DNA of 64,000 bases from Phytophthora colocasiae. Lineage: Eukaryota > Oomycota > Peronosporomycetes > Peronosporales > Peronosporaceae. This document shows positions 21,936-32,648 of this stretch, piece by piece. Under the pieces are notes generated by a model. The model was given only the letters and a program-made list of their open reading frames with translations, had not been told where the DNA came from and did no database searches. The stretch is from NCBI GenBank assembly GCA_018806915.1, contig JAGKQI010000098.1:1488001-1552000 (forward strand), given 5' to 3'. Both the position numbers and the translations under genes were made by a program. How positions within the stretch are numbered: position 1 is the first letter of the stretch; the number at the start of each line of letters is the position of its first letter.

Positions 21936-22713
21936 ATGAAAGTGCTTGCCAGCCAGCTGAAGCGGTGCACGGTGTGTAAAGTAAACTTCGACGAGCAACT
22001 CATGCGCTATCGCACTTACGGGTGCGGATCCGACTCCTGCTTCGACTCCGGCACCGCGTACGCGTTTAAGGTGAAGACTGTATCCTGTGAGACTTCGCAG
22101 CTATGTCACATGTACCAGCATGGGCACCACATTTCAACGGGCGGGCAGACCAAGAAGCCCAAGTTGTCAAGGTCGATTAAAGCATTGATCCAGGATCTAG
22201 TTCTGCAAGACGTGAAGCCTGCACGCATCCGCAACGAATTAATCGATAGACTCGAGCTCACCGCAGACACGCTACCTGCTCTTAAGCAGATCCAAAACTT
22301 TGTCTACAACTACAAGAGAAGCAAGCTTTCCAACACAGATTTAGTGGAGGAGATGGTTGAAATTGCTGCGGGCACCCCGTTTTCAGAACGTCTCCATGAC
22401 TCTGCAGCCTTCACGTTCGGATACTCAGTGGGCAATGATGGTTGCCCTGTTCTCGGCGACGAAAGCGATGAAAACCCGTTAGTGATCGGCATTACTACAA
22501 AGTTTCTCCTGAAAGCTGCAAACCGAGATCCCAGTACATTCGTATTTCACATGGACGCCACTTTTAAGCTAGTGCTCTGTGGCTACCCTCTCATGGTCTG
22601 TGGAGTTTTGGATTCATCGCACCAGTTCCACCCCTTGGCGTTTTTCATTACATCGCAGCGCACAGCGGTACAATACGCGCATGCTCTACGTAGTCTGATG
22701 AGTTTGTACAAAG
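21936..22713 (+). pseudogene. MULE transposase, 5' part
   Basis: The frame from the ATG at 21936 encodes an N-terminal Cys/His-rich region (CTVCKVNF, GCGSDSC, LCHMYQHGHH), probably a FLYWCH-like zinc-binding DNA-recognition domain. The first half of a MULE transposase domain follows: FHMDATFKLVLCGYPLMVCG, then DSSHQFHPLAFFITSQRT, with the first catalytic Asp in MDATFKL. The frame stops at the Gypsy-A insertion, and the rest of the gene is at 49770-50740. It would have cut and pasted a Mutator-like DNA transposon. Confidence 0.8.
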
Positions 22714-23173
22714 TGTAATGGGTCTACCTAGACCTATTAGATGGCGTACACGTGCGCTTACGTGTATGAGGAAGCGTGCAATTAGAATAGACTTAATTTA
22801 AGTATACTTATTTAAATAAGTATAATTAAATCAAATATAACTAAATTAAACTGTAAAATACCGTAAAATGAGAACTGTTATTGAATTTGGCATAAGCCAA
22901 TTATGGACCTCCTAAAACTGTTTGTTATCTATTTCTAAAGGGTCTGCCAACGTGTGGTTGGCAGAAACTCTGCTCAGTGATTGGTAGAAATCCGTTACTT
23001 TCTACCAATAATATGCACAAATGCACACGAACCATCCAATAATGTGGTTCGCCCATGTATCCATTGGTGTGTACAGCACACCAAGGTCTGAGGCCCATTT
23101 CCAACCTCTAACAGTTATCCTAACTGTTAGAGTTACAAGTGGTACAACCACTTGTACGTGTAACCCCGTTACA
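22714..23173 (-). repeat. Gypsy-A 3' LTR (460 bp)
   Basis: Starts TGTAATGG and ends GTTACA on the plus strand, with TG...CA ends. It contains at least seven perfect hairpins, for example 747-766 within 22.7 kb (7-bp arms), 22943-22965 (9 bp), 22980-23009 (11 bp), 23106-23132 (12 bp, 3-nt loop) and 23134-23156 (10 bp). An AT-rich block lies at about 22795-22870. Confidence 0.95.
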
Positions 23174-23263
23174 CCATCCCCCCGTTAAGATTCGACATAT
23201 CGGTCTCGATACGTCAATCAACAGAACTTGACAAGACCGTCAAGTTCCCAAGAGAAATCCAAA

Positions 23264-23277
23264 TTCATTTCATTTCG
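23264..23277 (+). promoter_or_regulatory. Initiator-like motif before the antisense ORF
   Basis: TTCATTTCATTTCG matches the oomycete initiator pattern and lies right before the ATG at 23280 on the plus strand, about 90 bp inside the left LTR. It suggests that the antisense ORF may be transcribed from its own promoter, though the implied leader would be very short. Confidence 0.35.
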
Positions 23278-23279
23278 CA

Positions 23280-23711
23280 ATGGACTCGCCAACGCCCACG
23301 TCTCCGTCCGCTACTGCGGACGCGCAAGCCTCACCTGCTGCCTCTGCAGCAGGAACAACGACCTCAGCAGTGCTCACTAGCACTACTGCTTCCAGCGGTC
23401 CGACAGAGAAGATCTCTGTCACCAAGTACCATGCTCTCCATAAGGAGAAGCATGAGAAGAAGAAGAAGTCTTCTTCTCTAGCAGAGATTAAGAATCCTGC
23501 TGTCCCTCTCAAAGAACTCTTTGGAGAGGACTACGAAGACATCCTCGACTACGAGGAGGATGTCGAGGAGGGGGAGGTTGATGTCAAGGCTCCCGCTCCC
23601 GTGTCTTCGTCCGAAGACACGTCAGACCCACCCGTGGGATCTCGACGACCTAGTGATGAGGCCTCGGACGCTTCAAGCTCGAAGCGTCCGCGCAGTGATG
23701 GTGAAGCGTCC
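23280..23711 (+). CDS. Gypsy-A antisense ORF, N-terminal part
   Basis: The first 144 codons of a plus-strand ORF running against gag-pol. The product is Ser/Thr/Ala-rich, then Lys-rich (HKEKHEKKKK), then strongly acidic (about residues 80-110), and ends near KRPRSD, a likely nuclear signal. It is cut by Gypsy-B#1 after position 23711. The rest resumes in the same frame at 42472, so before that insertion the ORF was about 515 codons. I do not recognise a family. Accessory antisense ORFs are known from some plant Gypsy lineages, but their functions are mostly unknown. Confidence 0.7.
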
Positions 23712-23885
23712 TGTAACGGGGATGTTACACGAATGTTTCTCGTTGGTGTGTGTGACACACGTGGATACATTTATGTGGGTACATAATGGTGTGGCACACA
23801 CGAGCAGATACGTAGATGGCCTCAGAGCCTCACGTTGCATTTTGATTAGGATTTAGTATGTTAGATACTAAATCCGTTACATTTA

Positions 23886-24095
23886 CAGACCTGGCCAAAA
23901 GGATAGGACACCCCATAAATTTTAGGTTTTCTCAGCCAATCCGCGGTCTTTCTTATCGCCAATTGCATCAATAAAAGCGTATTTCGTGCTGATCGGGCCT
24001 ATCAAATTTGAGCTTCATCGGAGAAAAATTGAGTGACTTTCAATACAACAGTCCGATTTTGAGCCTGGTCAAAAGGATAAGACACTTTTTTATAC
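23886..24095. repeat. Tc1 left terminal inverted repeat (~210 bp)
   Basis: Outer motif GACCTGGCCAAAAGGATA (23887) and inner motif GAGCCTGGTCAAAAGGATAA (24061) both precede (G)GACAC. These are probable transposase-binding sites, as in the IR/DR subgroup of Tc1 elements. Confidence 0.85.
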
Positions 24096-24184
24096 CTAAT
24101 TTTTGTATTGGAGGAGGATTGGTCAGAGCGCACTTCGCTCAAATTCAGCTTCCCCCCACAGCACTTGGAGTTGTCCCGCTCAAA

Positions 24185-25183
24185 ATGGGCCGAAAGCAGC
24201 AGCTGACGGAGTTCGAGAAAGGTCAGATAACAGCACTTTTAAGTCAAGGATGCAGTGTGAAGCAAATTGCAGAGTCTCTAAAGCGCTCAAGGACGGTAGT
24301 GACAAACTTTTTAAAAGATCCGGGTAGTTATGGCCAGCGATTTAAGAAATGTCGCCCTAGTAAGCTCACCGGTCGCGACTGCCGTCGTATTGCTCGCGCG
24401 ACGCGGCAGGGGACGCTAAGCTCATCAAAGCTAGCAGAACAGCTGGAGCTTGGCGTCTCCAGTCGCACTGTGCGGCGATTTCTAACTTCTACAGAGCTGT
24501 CCAAGTACGTCAAGATGAACAAGGCGCCTAAGCTCACAGAGACTCACATGAAGGCACGAATCAAGTGGGCGGAAGAGTATCATGACTGGGGTGAACGAAA
24601 CTGGAGGAAAACATTTTTTTCTGACGAAAAGAAATGGAATTTAGATGGACCTGACGGCCTTAAATGCTACTGGCGCTGCCTGGAAGACGAGCCGAAGGTG
24701 AGGTTCAGCCGCCAGAATGGTGGAGGCTCTGTCATGGTGTGGGGGGGATTTTGGGCTGATGGGACTACGGCTCTTGCGTTTTTGGACGGCAAGCAAGATT
24801 CTCATGCGTATGTGTATACGCTGTCGGAGTTTCTTCTCCTTGCAGCTCATCGACGGTTTGGCACCGACTATACTTTTCAGCAAGACAACGCTAGTATTCA
24901 CTCTTCCAAAGTTACAGAAGAATTTTTAAAGGAGCATGTTGTGCACGTGATGGAGTGGCCAGCCCTCTCACCGGATTTAAATCCTATCGAAAATATTTAA
25001 GGCTATTTGGCGGGCAAGGTTTACGAAGGCGGTCGCCAGTATTTGACGAAAGATGACCTCATTCGAGAGATCAAGCGTCAGTGGGAGCGATTACCGAAAA
25101 CGTATCTCGAAAAACTTGTTTTGTCTATGAAAAAGAGGTGCATTGAGGTCCTCAAAGCGGATGGTAAGACAATTAAGCGCTGA
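24185..25183 (+). pseudogene. Tc1-family transposase with one internal stop
   Basis: Start ATG at 24185 (after the inverted repeat). The N terminus holds two helix-turn-helix (paired-like) DNA-binding parts: GQITALLSQGCSVKQIAESL and SSRTVRRFLTSTELSK. The catalytic triad is FFSDEKKW (D), FQQDNASIH (D) and SPDLNPIEN (E), with 34 residues between the last two, hence DD34E. The codon after NPIENI (24998-25000) is TAA where family members have Trp. Beyond it the same frame stays open to a TGA at 25181 and still looks like transposase. One nonsense codon thus inactivates an otherwise complete 332-codon gene. Confidence 0.9.
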
Positions 25184-25244
25184 TACATATCGTGTGCAGG
25201 TGTGGCTAGTAGTTCAACTTCAACTCAAGCAATACAAAACTCAA

Positions 25245-25455
25245 GTATAAAAAAGTGTCTTATCCTTTTGACCAGGCTCAAAATCGGACTGTTGTATTGA
25301 AAGTCACTCAATTTTTCTCCGATGAAGCTTAAAAAATGGATAGGCCCGATCAGCACGAAATACGCTTTTATTGGTGCAATTGGCGATAAGAAAGACCGTG
25401 GATTGGCTGAGAAAACCTAAAATTTATGGGTGTCCTATCCTTTTGGCCAGGTCTG
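25245..25455. repeat. Tc1 right terminal inverted repeat (~210 bp)
   Basis: Mirrors the left arm with few differences, including both direct-repeat motifs in inverted orientation (TATCCTTTTGACCAGGCTC inner, CCTTTTGGCCAGGTCTG outer). Confidence 0.85.
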
Positions 25456-25668
25456 TAGGATTAGGGCAATAAAGTCAATAAAAATCAGTTTGCATTTTAC
25501 ATAGTTAGTGTTAGTCCTTTGCTATAGGGACACTGACTCTGTGAGTCCCGTATTTAGTGGACTACTTGGTTCTTGTATAGAACCGAAGGCTAGTGCCTTG
25601 CAAGCAGGACTCTACGAGTCAACTAAACTTTCTCTGTGCCGTGCACACCTACGCAGCCCCGCTGCATC

Positions 25669-25685
25669 TGGTAGCACTTGTAGTC
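25669..25685 (+). promoter_or_regulatory. Gypsy-B primer-binding site
   Basis: TGGTAGCACTTGTAGTC begins two bases after LTR 1. Identical copies follow LTR 2 (27898-27914) and LTR 3 (30127-30143). It is missing after LTR 4, as expected if that LTR is a 3' LTR flanked by inserted-into sequence. Confidence 0.6.
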
Positions 25686-25723
25686 AATCCAACTCCTGAG
25701 TTGAAGACTGTTTCTCTGTGAGA

Positions 25724-27474
25724 ATGGAGCCAGAAGCATACGCTCACTTGACTCCGAGTCAGCGGGACACGCTTAACAAGCTTACGTCCTTGCTGGGCCC
25801 TGAAGGTATGGCGCACCTTGCGTCTCAAGGGCCGGAGGCCGTCAACGCGCGCCTGGAGGCATTTGCCTCGTACGAGAACGCTCTCGTTGAGCACATTCAG
25901 CGGAATGTAAAGGGGGTTACCCCTGCTCTGAGAGCTAAGCCCGTCACGCTCAGCGTGAAGACCTTCCTCGGGAATGAGGGAGAGAACCTCCTTTTGTGGA
26001 CCCGAGAGGTCGAAATGGCCATGGGGGCCGCCATGCTCCAGTTGGAGGGGCAACGCGTGGCGTTTGCCATCTCTAAGCTCGAAGGACGAGCACGAGAATG
26101 GGCCTTGACGTCTGGGACGTCGGTGGAAGCGGCCTTCCCACATGGGGCGAGCTAAAGGCCAAGCTCACGCAAGTGTTTGCTCCGCCTAACCAGGCGTATC
26201 GCGTGCGGTCACGCTTCCTTGCTTGTCGCCAGGGCAAGAAGGATCTGGTGGACTATGTCCAAGAGCTGCGCACGCTCATTGCTGGCATGGCTGCCGACCC
26301 TCTACCTGAGGTGGTCGCCGTGACCGTCTTCATGGAAGGCTTACGAGCTGGCGTGGCCAGGACGGAGACATTCCGTCAGAATCCCCACAGCTTCGAAGAT
26401 GCTGTCAGCGTGGCATTGAATGCCGAACACAACTTTAAGTTGTCGAGGGTCGGTGCTAGCAGCACAGGGTCCGGTGGACCTGAGCCCATGGACCTCAGCT
26501 ATGCTGAAGATGAGGTAGCTGAGCTACGAGCTGCGGTGCAGCGTATGAGCACCCGCCGGTGCTATACATGCGGCAGTCCCTCACACCTGAGGCCCAACTG
26601 CCCTCTGCGCAAAGAGCGCGCCGGCCAGAATGGCCGCAACCCTGTCGCGGGTCCCGCTTTGGGCTCTGCCCAGGGAAACGCCGGCTCCCAGTAGACGCGG
26701 GGCGGTCTACTGGGAAAGAACTGAGTTCTGCAGTGCGTGAGAGGCACTGGGGCTCAGCCCCGAAGAGCTCCGTGCTCTTGAACACGGAACGTGTGAGCAA
26801 GCAGGGCTTGCTGGTCGTCCAGGTGGACGTGAAGGGCTTTGAGAAGCCGTGGATCGTGTTGATCGATTCGGGGGCGTCTGGCAACTATGTCAGACGCTCC
26901 ACCGTTGAGGGTAGTCAGCAATATGCTGAGGCGCTTCGAGCGCGAAGAGGTGACACCGTCACTGTCCGTCTAGCGACGGGCGTCCGTGTCACGGTAGCCA
27001 AGGTCCCCATGGACCTGCGGCTGAAGTTCTTGGACTTCGATAGCGTGGAACGCTGCTTGGTCCTGGACCTGGATTCGAGGTACGACCTCATCCTTGGCAT
27101 GGCGTGACTGGAGCGCCACGAGCCATGGATTGATTGGAGGTCGAAGACCTTAGGTGCTACGCACTTCTCTCCTAGTGGAGCTTTGGCGAGTCATGAACCC
27201 ACCTCTGCTAGGAAGCAGAAGCGCTATTGGCGCGAGCATCAAGCCGAATCGGCTATGATGCTGGAAGTCGGTGTGTCCGAGTTGGTGGACAGCACCGAGT
27301 GCGAGGACCGCAGTCCTGTTGAGCGCGTAGCGCTGGTTGACAGTGAGTCAACGTGTGGGCAAAGCTCACGTAACCCCTGTGGGGCGGCACGTACTCCGCC
27401 GAGTGACGCCGGTCATGGACTGTCACTGGATGCCGATGGCATCGGGCCTTACCAGGCCGTGAACTGTGGGGCGG
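25724..27474 (+). pseudogene. Gypsy-B#1 gag and protease, 5' piece (copy 1)
   Basis: Gag starts at the ATG at 25724 and ends at the TAG at 26692-26694, with a CCHC knuckle (CYTCGSPSHLRPNC). One C is missing near 26141 compared with the copy at 30.6 kb, which breaks gag at 26155. Protease follows in the -1 frame through a frameshift signal (26673-26714) and contains VLIDSGASGNYV. It has a TGA at 27105 (GMA then stop) where the 31.5-kb copy reads Trp. The segment ends at 27474 where the next LTR begins. Confidence 0.8.
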
Positions 27475-27895
27475 TGTAACGGGGATGTTACACGAATGTT
27501 TCTCGTTGGTGTGTGACACACGTGGATACATTTATGTGGGTACATAATAGTGTGTGACACTCATGATACATTTATGTGGGTACATAATGGTGTGGCACAC
27601 ACGAGTAGATACGTAGATGGCCTCAGAGCCTCACGTTGCATTTTGATTAGGATTTAGTATGTTAGATACTAAATCCGTTACATTTAGGATTAGGGCAATA
27701 AAGTCAATAAAAATCAGTTTGCATTTTACATAGTTAGTGTTAGTCCTTTGTTATAGGGACACTGACTCTGTGAGTCCCGTATTTAGTGGACTACTTGGTT
27801 CTTGTATAGAACCGAAGGCTAGTGCCTTGCAAGCAGGACTCTACGAGTCAACTAAACTTCCTCTGTGCCGTGCACACCTACGCAGCCCCGCTGCA
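27475..27895 (+). repeat. Gypsy-B LTR 2 (421 bp)
   Basis: TGTAACGG...GCTGCA. Essentially identical to LTR 3 and LTR 4. Preceded by GGCGG. Contains an 11-bp perfect hairpin at 27650-27676 and a 40-bp internal duplication. It was probably produced by unequal exchange between LTRs, which duplicated the LTR plus 5' internal unit. Confidence 0.93.
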
Positions 27896-27952
27896 TCTGG
27901 TAGCACTTGTAGTCAATCCAACTCCTGAGTTGAAGACTGTTTCTCTGTGAGA

Positions 27953-29703
27953 ATGGAGCCAGAAGCATACGCTCACTTGACTCCGAGTCAGCGGGACACG
28001 CTTAACAAGCTTACGTCCTTGCTGGGCCCTGAAGGTATGGCGCACCTTGCGTCTCAAGGGCCGGAGGCCGTCAACGCGCGCCTGGAGGCATTTGCCTCGT
28101 ACGAGAACGCTCTCGTTGAGCACATTCAGCGGAATGTAAAGGGGGTTACCCCTGCTCTGAGAGCTAAGCCCGTCACGCTCAGCGTGAAGACCTTCCTCGG
28201 GAATGAGGAGAGAACCTCCTTTGTGGACCCGAGAGGTCGAAATGGCCATGGGGGCCGCCATGCTCCAGTTGGAGGGGCAACGCGTGGCGTTTGCCATCTC
28301 TAAGCTCGAAGGACGAGCACGAGAATGGGCCTTGACGTCTGGGACGTCGGTGGAAGCAACCTTCCCCACATGGGGCGAGCTAAAGCGCTAAGCTCACGCA
28401 AGTGTTTGCTCCGCCTAACCAGGCGTATCGCGTGCGGTCACGCTTCCTTGCTTGTCGCCAGGGCAAGAAGGATCTGGTGGACTATGTCCAAGAGCTGCGC
28501 ACGCTCATTGCTGGCATGGCTGCCGACCCTCTACCTGAGGTGGTCGCCGTGACCGTCTTCATGGAAGGCTTACGAGCTGGCGTGGCCAGGACGGAGACAT
28601 TCCGTCAGAACCCCCACAGCTTCGAAGATGCTGTCAGCGTGGCATTGAATGCCGAACACAACTTTAAGTTGTCGAGGGTCGGTGCTAGCAGCACAGGGTC
28701 CGGTGGACCTGAGCCCATGGACCTCAGCTATGCTGAAGATGAGGTAGCTGAGCTACGAGCTGCGGTGCAGCGTATGAGCACCCGCCGGTGCTATACATGC
28801 GGCAGTCCCTCACACCTGAGGCCCAACTGCCCTCTGCGCAAAGAGCGCGCCGGCCAGAATGGCCGCAACCCTGTCGCGGGTCCCGCTTTGGGCTCTGCCC
28901 AGGGAAACGCCGGCTCCCAGTAGACGCGGGGCGGTCTACTGGGAAAGAACTGAGTTCTGCAGTGCGTGAGAGGCACTGGGGCTCAGCCCCGAAGAGCTCC
29001 GTGCTCTTGAACACGGAACGTGTGAGCAAGCAGGGCTTGCTGGTCGTCCAGGTGGACGTGAAGGGCTTTGAGAAGCCGTGGATCGTGTTGATCGATTCGG
29101 GGGCGTCTGGCAACTATGTCAGACGCTCCACCGTTGAGGGTAGTCAGCAATATGCTGAGGCGCTTCGAGCGCGAAGAGGTGACACCGTCACTGTCCGTCT
29201 AGCGACGGGCGTCCGTGTCACGGTAGCCAAGGTCCCCATGGACCTGCGGCTGAAGTTCTTGGACTTCGATAGCGTGGAACGCTGCTTGGTCCTGGACCTG
29301 GATTCGAGGTACGACCTCATCCTTGGCATGGCGTGACTGGAGCGCCACGAGCCATGGATTGATTGGAGGTCGAAGACCTTAGGTGCTACGCACTTCTCTC
29401 CTAGTGGAGCTTTGGCGAGTCATGAACCCACCTCTGCTAGGAAGCAGAAGCGCTATTGGCGCGAGCATCAAGCCGAATCGGCTATGATGCTGGAAGTCGG
29501 TGTGTCCGAGTTGGTGGACAGCACCGAGTGCGAGGACCGCAGTCCTGTTGAGCGCGTAGCGCTGGTTGACAGTGAGTCAACGTGTGGGCAAAGCTCACGT
29601 AACCCCTGTGGGGCGGCACGTACTCCGCCGAGTGACGCCGGTCATGGACCGTCACTGGATGCCGATGGCATCGGGCCTTACCAGGCCGTGAACTGTGGGG
29701 CGG
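27953..29703 (+). pseudogene. Gypsy-B gag and protease, 5' piece (copy 2, duplicated)
   Basis: A near-identical copy of 25667-27474 at a period of 2,229 bp. Gag (ATG 27953) has two single-base deletions in homopolymers near 28207-28222 and a small change near 28383 (AAGCGCTAAG) that breaks the frame. The frameshift site is at 28902-28943. The same TGA in the protease spacer as in copy 1 (29334-29336) shows that copies 1 and 2 share an origin apart from the copy in Gypsy-B#2. Confidence 0.85.
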
Positions 29704-30124
29704 TGTAACGGGGATGTTACACGAATGTTTCTCGTTGGTGTGTGACACACGTGGATACATTTATGTGGGTACATAATAGTGTGTGACACTCATGATACAT
29801 TTATGTGGGTACATAATGGTGTGGCACACACGAGTAGATACGTAGATGGCCTCAGAGCCTCACGTTGCATTTTGATTAGGATTTAGTATGTTAGATACTA
29901 AATCCGTTACATTTAGGATTAGGGCAATAAAGTCAATAAAAATCAGTTTGCATTTTACATAGTTAGTGTTAGTCCTTTGTTATAGGGACACTGACTCTGT
30001 GAGTCCCGTATTTAGTGGACTACTTGGTTCTTGTATAGAACCGAAGGCTAGTGCCTTGCAAGCAGGACTCTACGAGTCAACTAAACTTCCTCTGTGCCGT
30101 GCACACCTACGCAGCCCCGCTGCA
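29704..30124 (+). repeat. Gypsy-B LTR 3 (421 bp), 5' LTR of Gypsy-B#2
   Basis: Same length as, and nearly identical to, LTR 2 and LTR 4. Near-identity of LTR 3 and LTR 4 points to a very recent insertion or to gene conversion. Confidence 0.93.
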
Positions 30125-30181
30125 TCTGGTAGCACTTGTAGTCAATCCAACTCCTGAGTTGAAGACTGTTTCTCTGTGAGA

Positions 30182-31048
30182 ATGGAGCCAGAAGCATACG
30201 CTCACTTGACTCCGAGTCAGCGGGACACGCTTAACAAGCTTACGTCCTTGCTGGGCCCTGAAGGTATGGCGCACCTTGCGTCTCAAGGGCCGGAGGCCGT
30301 CAACGCGCGCCTGGAGGCATTTGCCTCGTACGAGAACGCTCTCGTTGAGCACATTCAGCGGAATGTAAAGGGGGTTACCCCTGCTCTGAGAGCTAAGCCC
30401 GTCACGCTCAGCGTGAAGACCTTCCTCGGGAATGAGGGAGAGAACCTCCTTTTGTGGACCCGAGAGGTCGAAATGGCCATGGGGGCCGCCATGCTCCAGT
30501 TGGAGGGGCAACGCGTGGCGTTTGCCATCTCTAAGCTCGAAGGACGAGCACGAGAATGGGCCTTGACGTCTGGGACGTCGGTGGAAGCGGCCTTCCCCAC
30601 ATGGGGCGAGCTAAAGGCCAAGCTCACGCAAGTGTTTGCTCCGCCTAACCAGGCGTATCGCGTGCGGTCACGCTTCCTTGCTTGTCGCCAGGGCAAGAAG
30701 GATCTGGTGGACTATGTCCAAGAGCTGCGCACGCTCATTGCTGGCATGGCTGCCGACCCTCTACCTGAGGTGGTCGCCGTGACCGTCTTCATGGAAGGCT
30801 TACGAGCTGGCGTGGCCAGGACGGAGACATTCCGTCAGAACCCCCACAGCTTCGAAGATGCTGTCAGCGTGGCATTGAATGCCGAACACAACTTTAAGTT
30901 GTCGAGGGTCGGTGCTAGCAGCACAGGGTCAGGTGGACCTGAGCCCATGGACCTCAGCTATGCTGAAGATGAGGTAGCTGAGCTACGAGCTGCGGTGCAG
31001 CGTATGAGCACCCGCCGGTGCTATACATGCGGCAGTCCTCACACCTGA
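30182..31048 (+). pseudogene. Gypsy-B#2 gag (one-base deletion in the zinc knuckle)
   Basis: From the ATG at 30182. The central retrotransposon Gag domain includes [20 protein letters not shown], the [10 protein letters not shown] block, [18 protein letters not shown] and [13 protein letters not shown], typical of Gypsy capsid proteins. The CCHC knuckle begins CYTCGSP, but a C is missing at 31036-31038 compared with copies 1 and 2, so the frame stops at 31046-31048 instead of at the normal TAG near 31150. Otherwise this is the best gag of the three. Gag forms the virus-like particle and binds RNA. Confidence 0.85.
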
Positions 31049-31130
31049 GGCCCAACTGCCCTCTGCGCAAAGAGCGCGCCGGCCAGAATGGCCGCAACCC
31101 TGTCGCGGGTCCCGCTTTGGGCTCTGCCCA

Positions 31131-31172
31131 GGGAAACGCCGGCTCCCAGTAGACGCGGGGCGGTCTACTGGG
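31131..31172 (+). promoter_or_regulatory. Gypsy-B -1 ribosomal frameshift signal (gag to protease)
   Basis: Slippery heptamer G_GGA_AAC at 31131-31137 in gag phase, a 7-nt spacer, then a perfect 10-bp hairpin (31145-31154 with 31163-31172, 8-nt loop GCGGGGCG). The gag TAG lies in the first arm. A -1 slip enters the protease frame exactly. Identical signals are at 26673-26714 and 28902-28943. G_GGA_AAC is an established retroviral gag-pro slippery site. Confidence 0.8.
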
Positions 31173-32648
31173 AAAGAACTGAGTTCTGCAGTGCGTGAGA
31201 GGCACTGGGGCTCAGCCCCGAAGAGCTCCGTGCTCTTGAACACGGAACGTGTGAGCAAGCAGGGCTTGCTGGTCGTCCAGGTGGACGTGAAGGGCTTTGA
31301 GAAGCCGTGGATCGTGTTGATCGATTCGGGGGCGTCTGGCAACTATGTCAGACGCTCCACCGTTGAGGGTAGTCAGCAATATGCTGAGGCGCTTCGAGCG
31401 CGAAGAGGTGACACCGTCACTGTCCGTCTAGCGACGGGCGTCCGTGTCACGGTAGCCAAGGTCCCCATGGACCTGCGGCTGAAGTTCTTGGACTTCGATA
31501 GCGTGGAACGCTGCTTGGTCCTGGACCTGGATTCGAGGTACGACCTCATCCTTGGCATGGCGTGGCTAGAGCACCACGAGCCATGGATTGATTGGAGGTC
31601 GAAGACCTTAGGTGCTACGCACTTCTCTCCTAGTGGAGCTTTGGCGAGTCATGAACCCACCTCTGCTAGGAAGCAGAAGCGCTATTGGCGCGAGCATCGA
31701 GCCGAGTCGGCTATGATGCTGGAAGTCGGTGTGTCCGAGTTGGTGGACAGCACCGAGTGCGAGGACCGCAGTCCTGTTGAGCGCGTAGCGCTGGTTGACA
31801 GTGAGTCAACGTGTGGGCAAAGCTCACGTAACCCCTGTGGGGCGGCACGTACTCCGCCGAGTGACGCCGGTCATGGACCGTCACTGGATGCCGATGGCAT
31901 CGGGCCTTACCAGGCCGTGAACTGTGGGGCGGCACGTACTTCGTCGAGTGATACTGGTCGTGGACCAAGTCGATCGCTGAGTGTCTCTGACACTGGACCT
32001 GTTACGGTCATTGATTGTGCAGCGGCACGTACTCCGCTGAGCGGCATCGGTCGTCGACCGAGTGGATCGCAGAGTGTCACTGACACTGGGCCGGGCAAGG
32101 CCATAACCTGTGCGGCGGCGCGTACTCCGTCGAGTGGACGTTCGTCGGCTAGGCGACGACGTCGTAAGGCCCTTCGGGCGAGACGATCTGCGTCTGAGTC
32201 GTCCGTGACGTCAAGTGTCAACGCACGGGAGGGCTGTGGGCAGCTATACACTCTGGTTGATGGAGTGGACGGCAGTGCCGAAGGCAGCGTCCTGCTGGAC
32301 GGACTGCCGAGTGTTGACAAGCTCCTTGAGCTAGAAGAGATGTCGTTCGCCGACTTTGGCGATGCCTTGAAGGCTGGCGAACTCGCCGAGGTGGTCATCG
32401 TTCGACCTGAAGAGGAGTTAAACTCATCGTCCCTCGTTGACGAGTCCGTCTTGGCCGAGGTCAAGGAGGCGCTGAGCGCCAGGAGTGGATCGGAGATCCT
32501 CAAGAATCCCTCGGATCCCTTCTACTCCTTGCTGAAGGAATATGGAGACGTTGTCTCAAAGGAACCACCGAGTGGCCTGCCTCCTGACCGAGGCGTTCGT
32601 CACGAGATCGACTTAGTTCCCGGAACTAAATACTGCGTGACCCGGTAG
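31138..32648 (+). CDS. Gypsy-B#2 protease and spacer, ending at UAG
   Basis: Entered by -1 frameshift from gag. The retropepsin site is VLIDSGASGNYV (about 31312-31347), followed by LILGMAWLEHH, the conserved second half of the fold. A long Ser/Pro/Arg spacer with a degenerate 87-93 bp repeat (31841-32123) follows. The end reads HEIDLVPGTKYCVTR before an in-frame TAG at 32646-32648. The frame continues directly after the TAG with WPLPKEQ, the usual start of the Gypsy RT domain, so this looks like a readthrough codon. Confidence 0.8.
31841..32123 (+). repeat. Degenerate 87-93 bp coding minisatellite in Gypsy-B
   Basis: The motif GGCGGCACGTACTCCG recurs at 31841, 31928, 32021 (AGCGGCACGT) and 32114, giving protein repeats of about 30 residues with the pattern C-(G/A)-A-A-R-T and later DTGP. 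The site at 31928-31932 is exactly where Gypsy-B#2 inserted into Gypsy-B#1. The array is probably a flexible spacer between protease and RT. Confidence 0.75.

Larger units (their letters stand above)
23886..25455 (+). mobile_element. Tc1-like DNA transposon with IR/DR-type ends
   Basis: 1,570 bp, flanked by TA (23884-23885 and 25456-25457), the universal Tc1/mariner target duplication. The terminal inverted repeats are about 210 bp each and start CAGACCTGGCCAAAAGGAT. Each arm contains the terminal motif twice as a direct repeat, at the outer edge and about 175 bp inwards. The single gene is a DD34E transposase with one stop codon. It inserted into LTR 1 of Gypsy-B#1. Confidence 0.93.
23712..25666 (+). 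repeat. Gypsy-B LTR 1 with Tc1 insertion
   Basis: Starts TGTAACGGGG and ends CCGCTGCA. Without the Tc1 element (23886-25455 plus one TA) it is about 383 bp, roughly 38 bp shorter than the other four LTRs. It lacks one copy of a 40-bp internal duplication around the ACATTTATGTGGGTACATAA motif. It also has private substitutions, so it is the most diverged LTR of the set. Confidence 0.9.
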
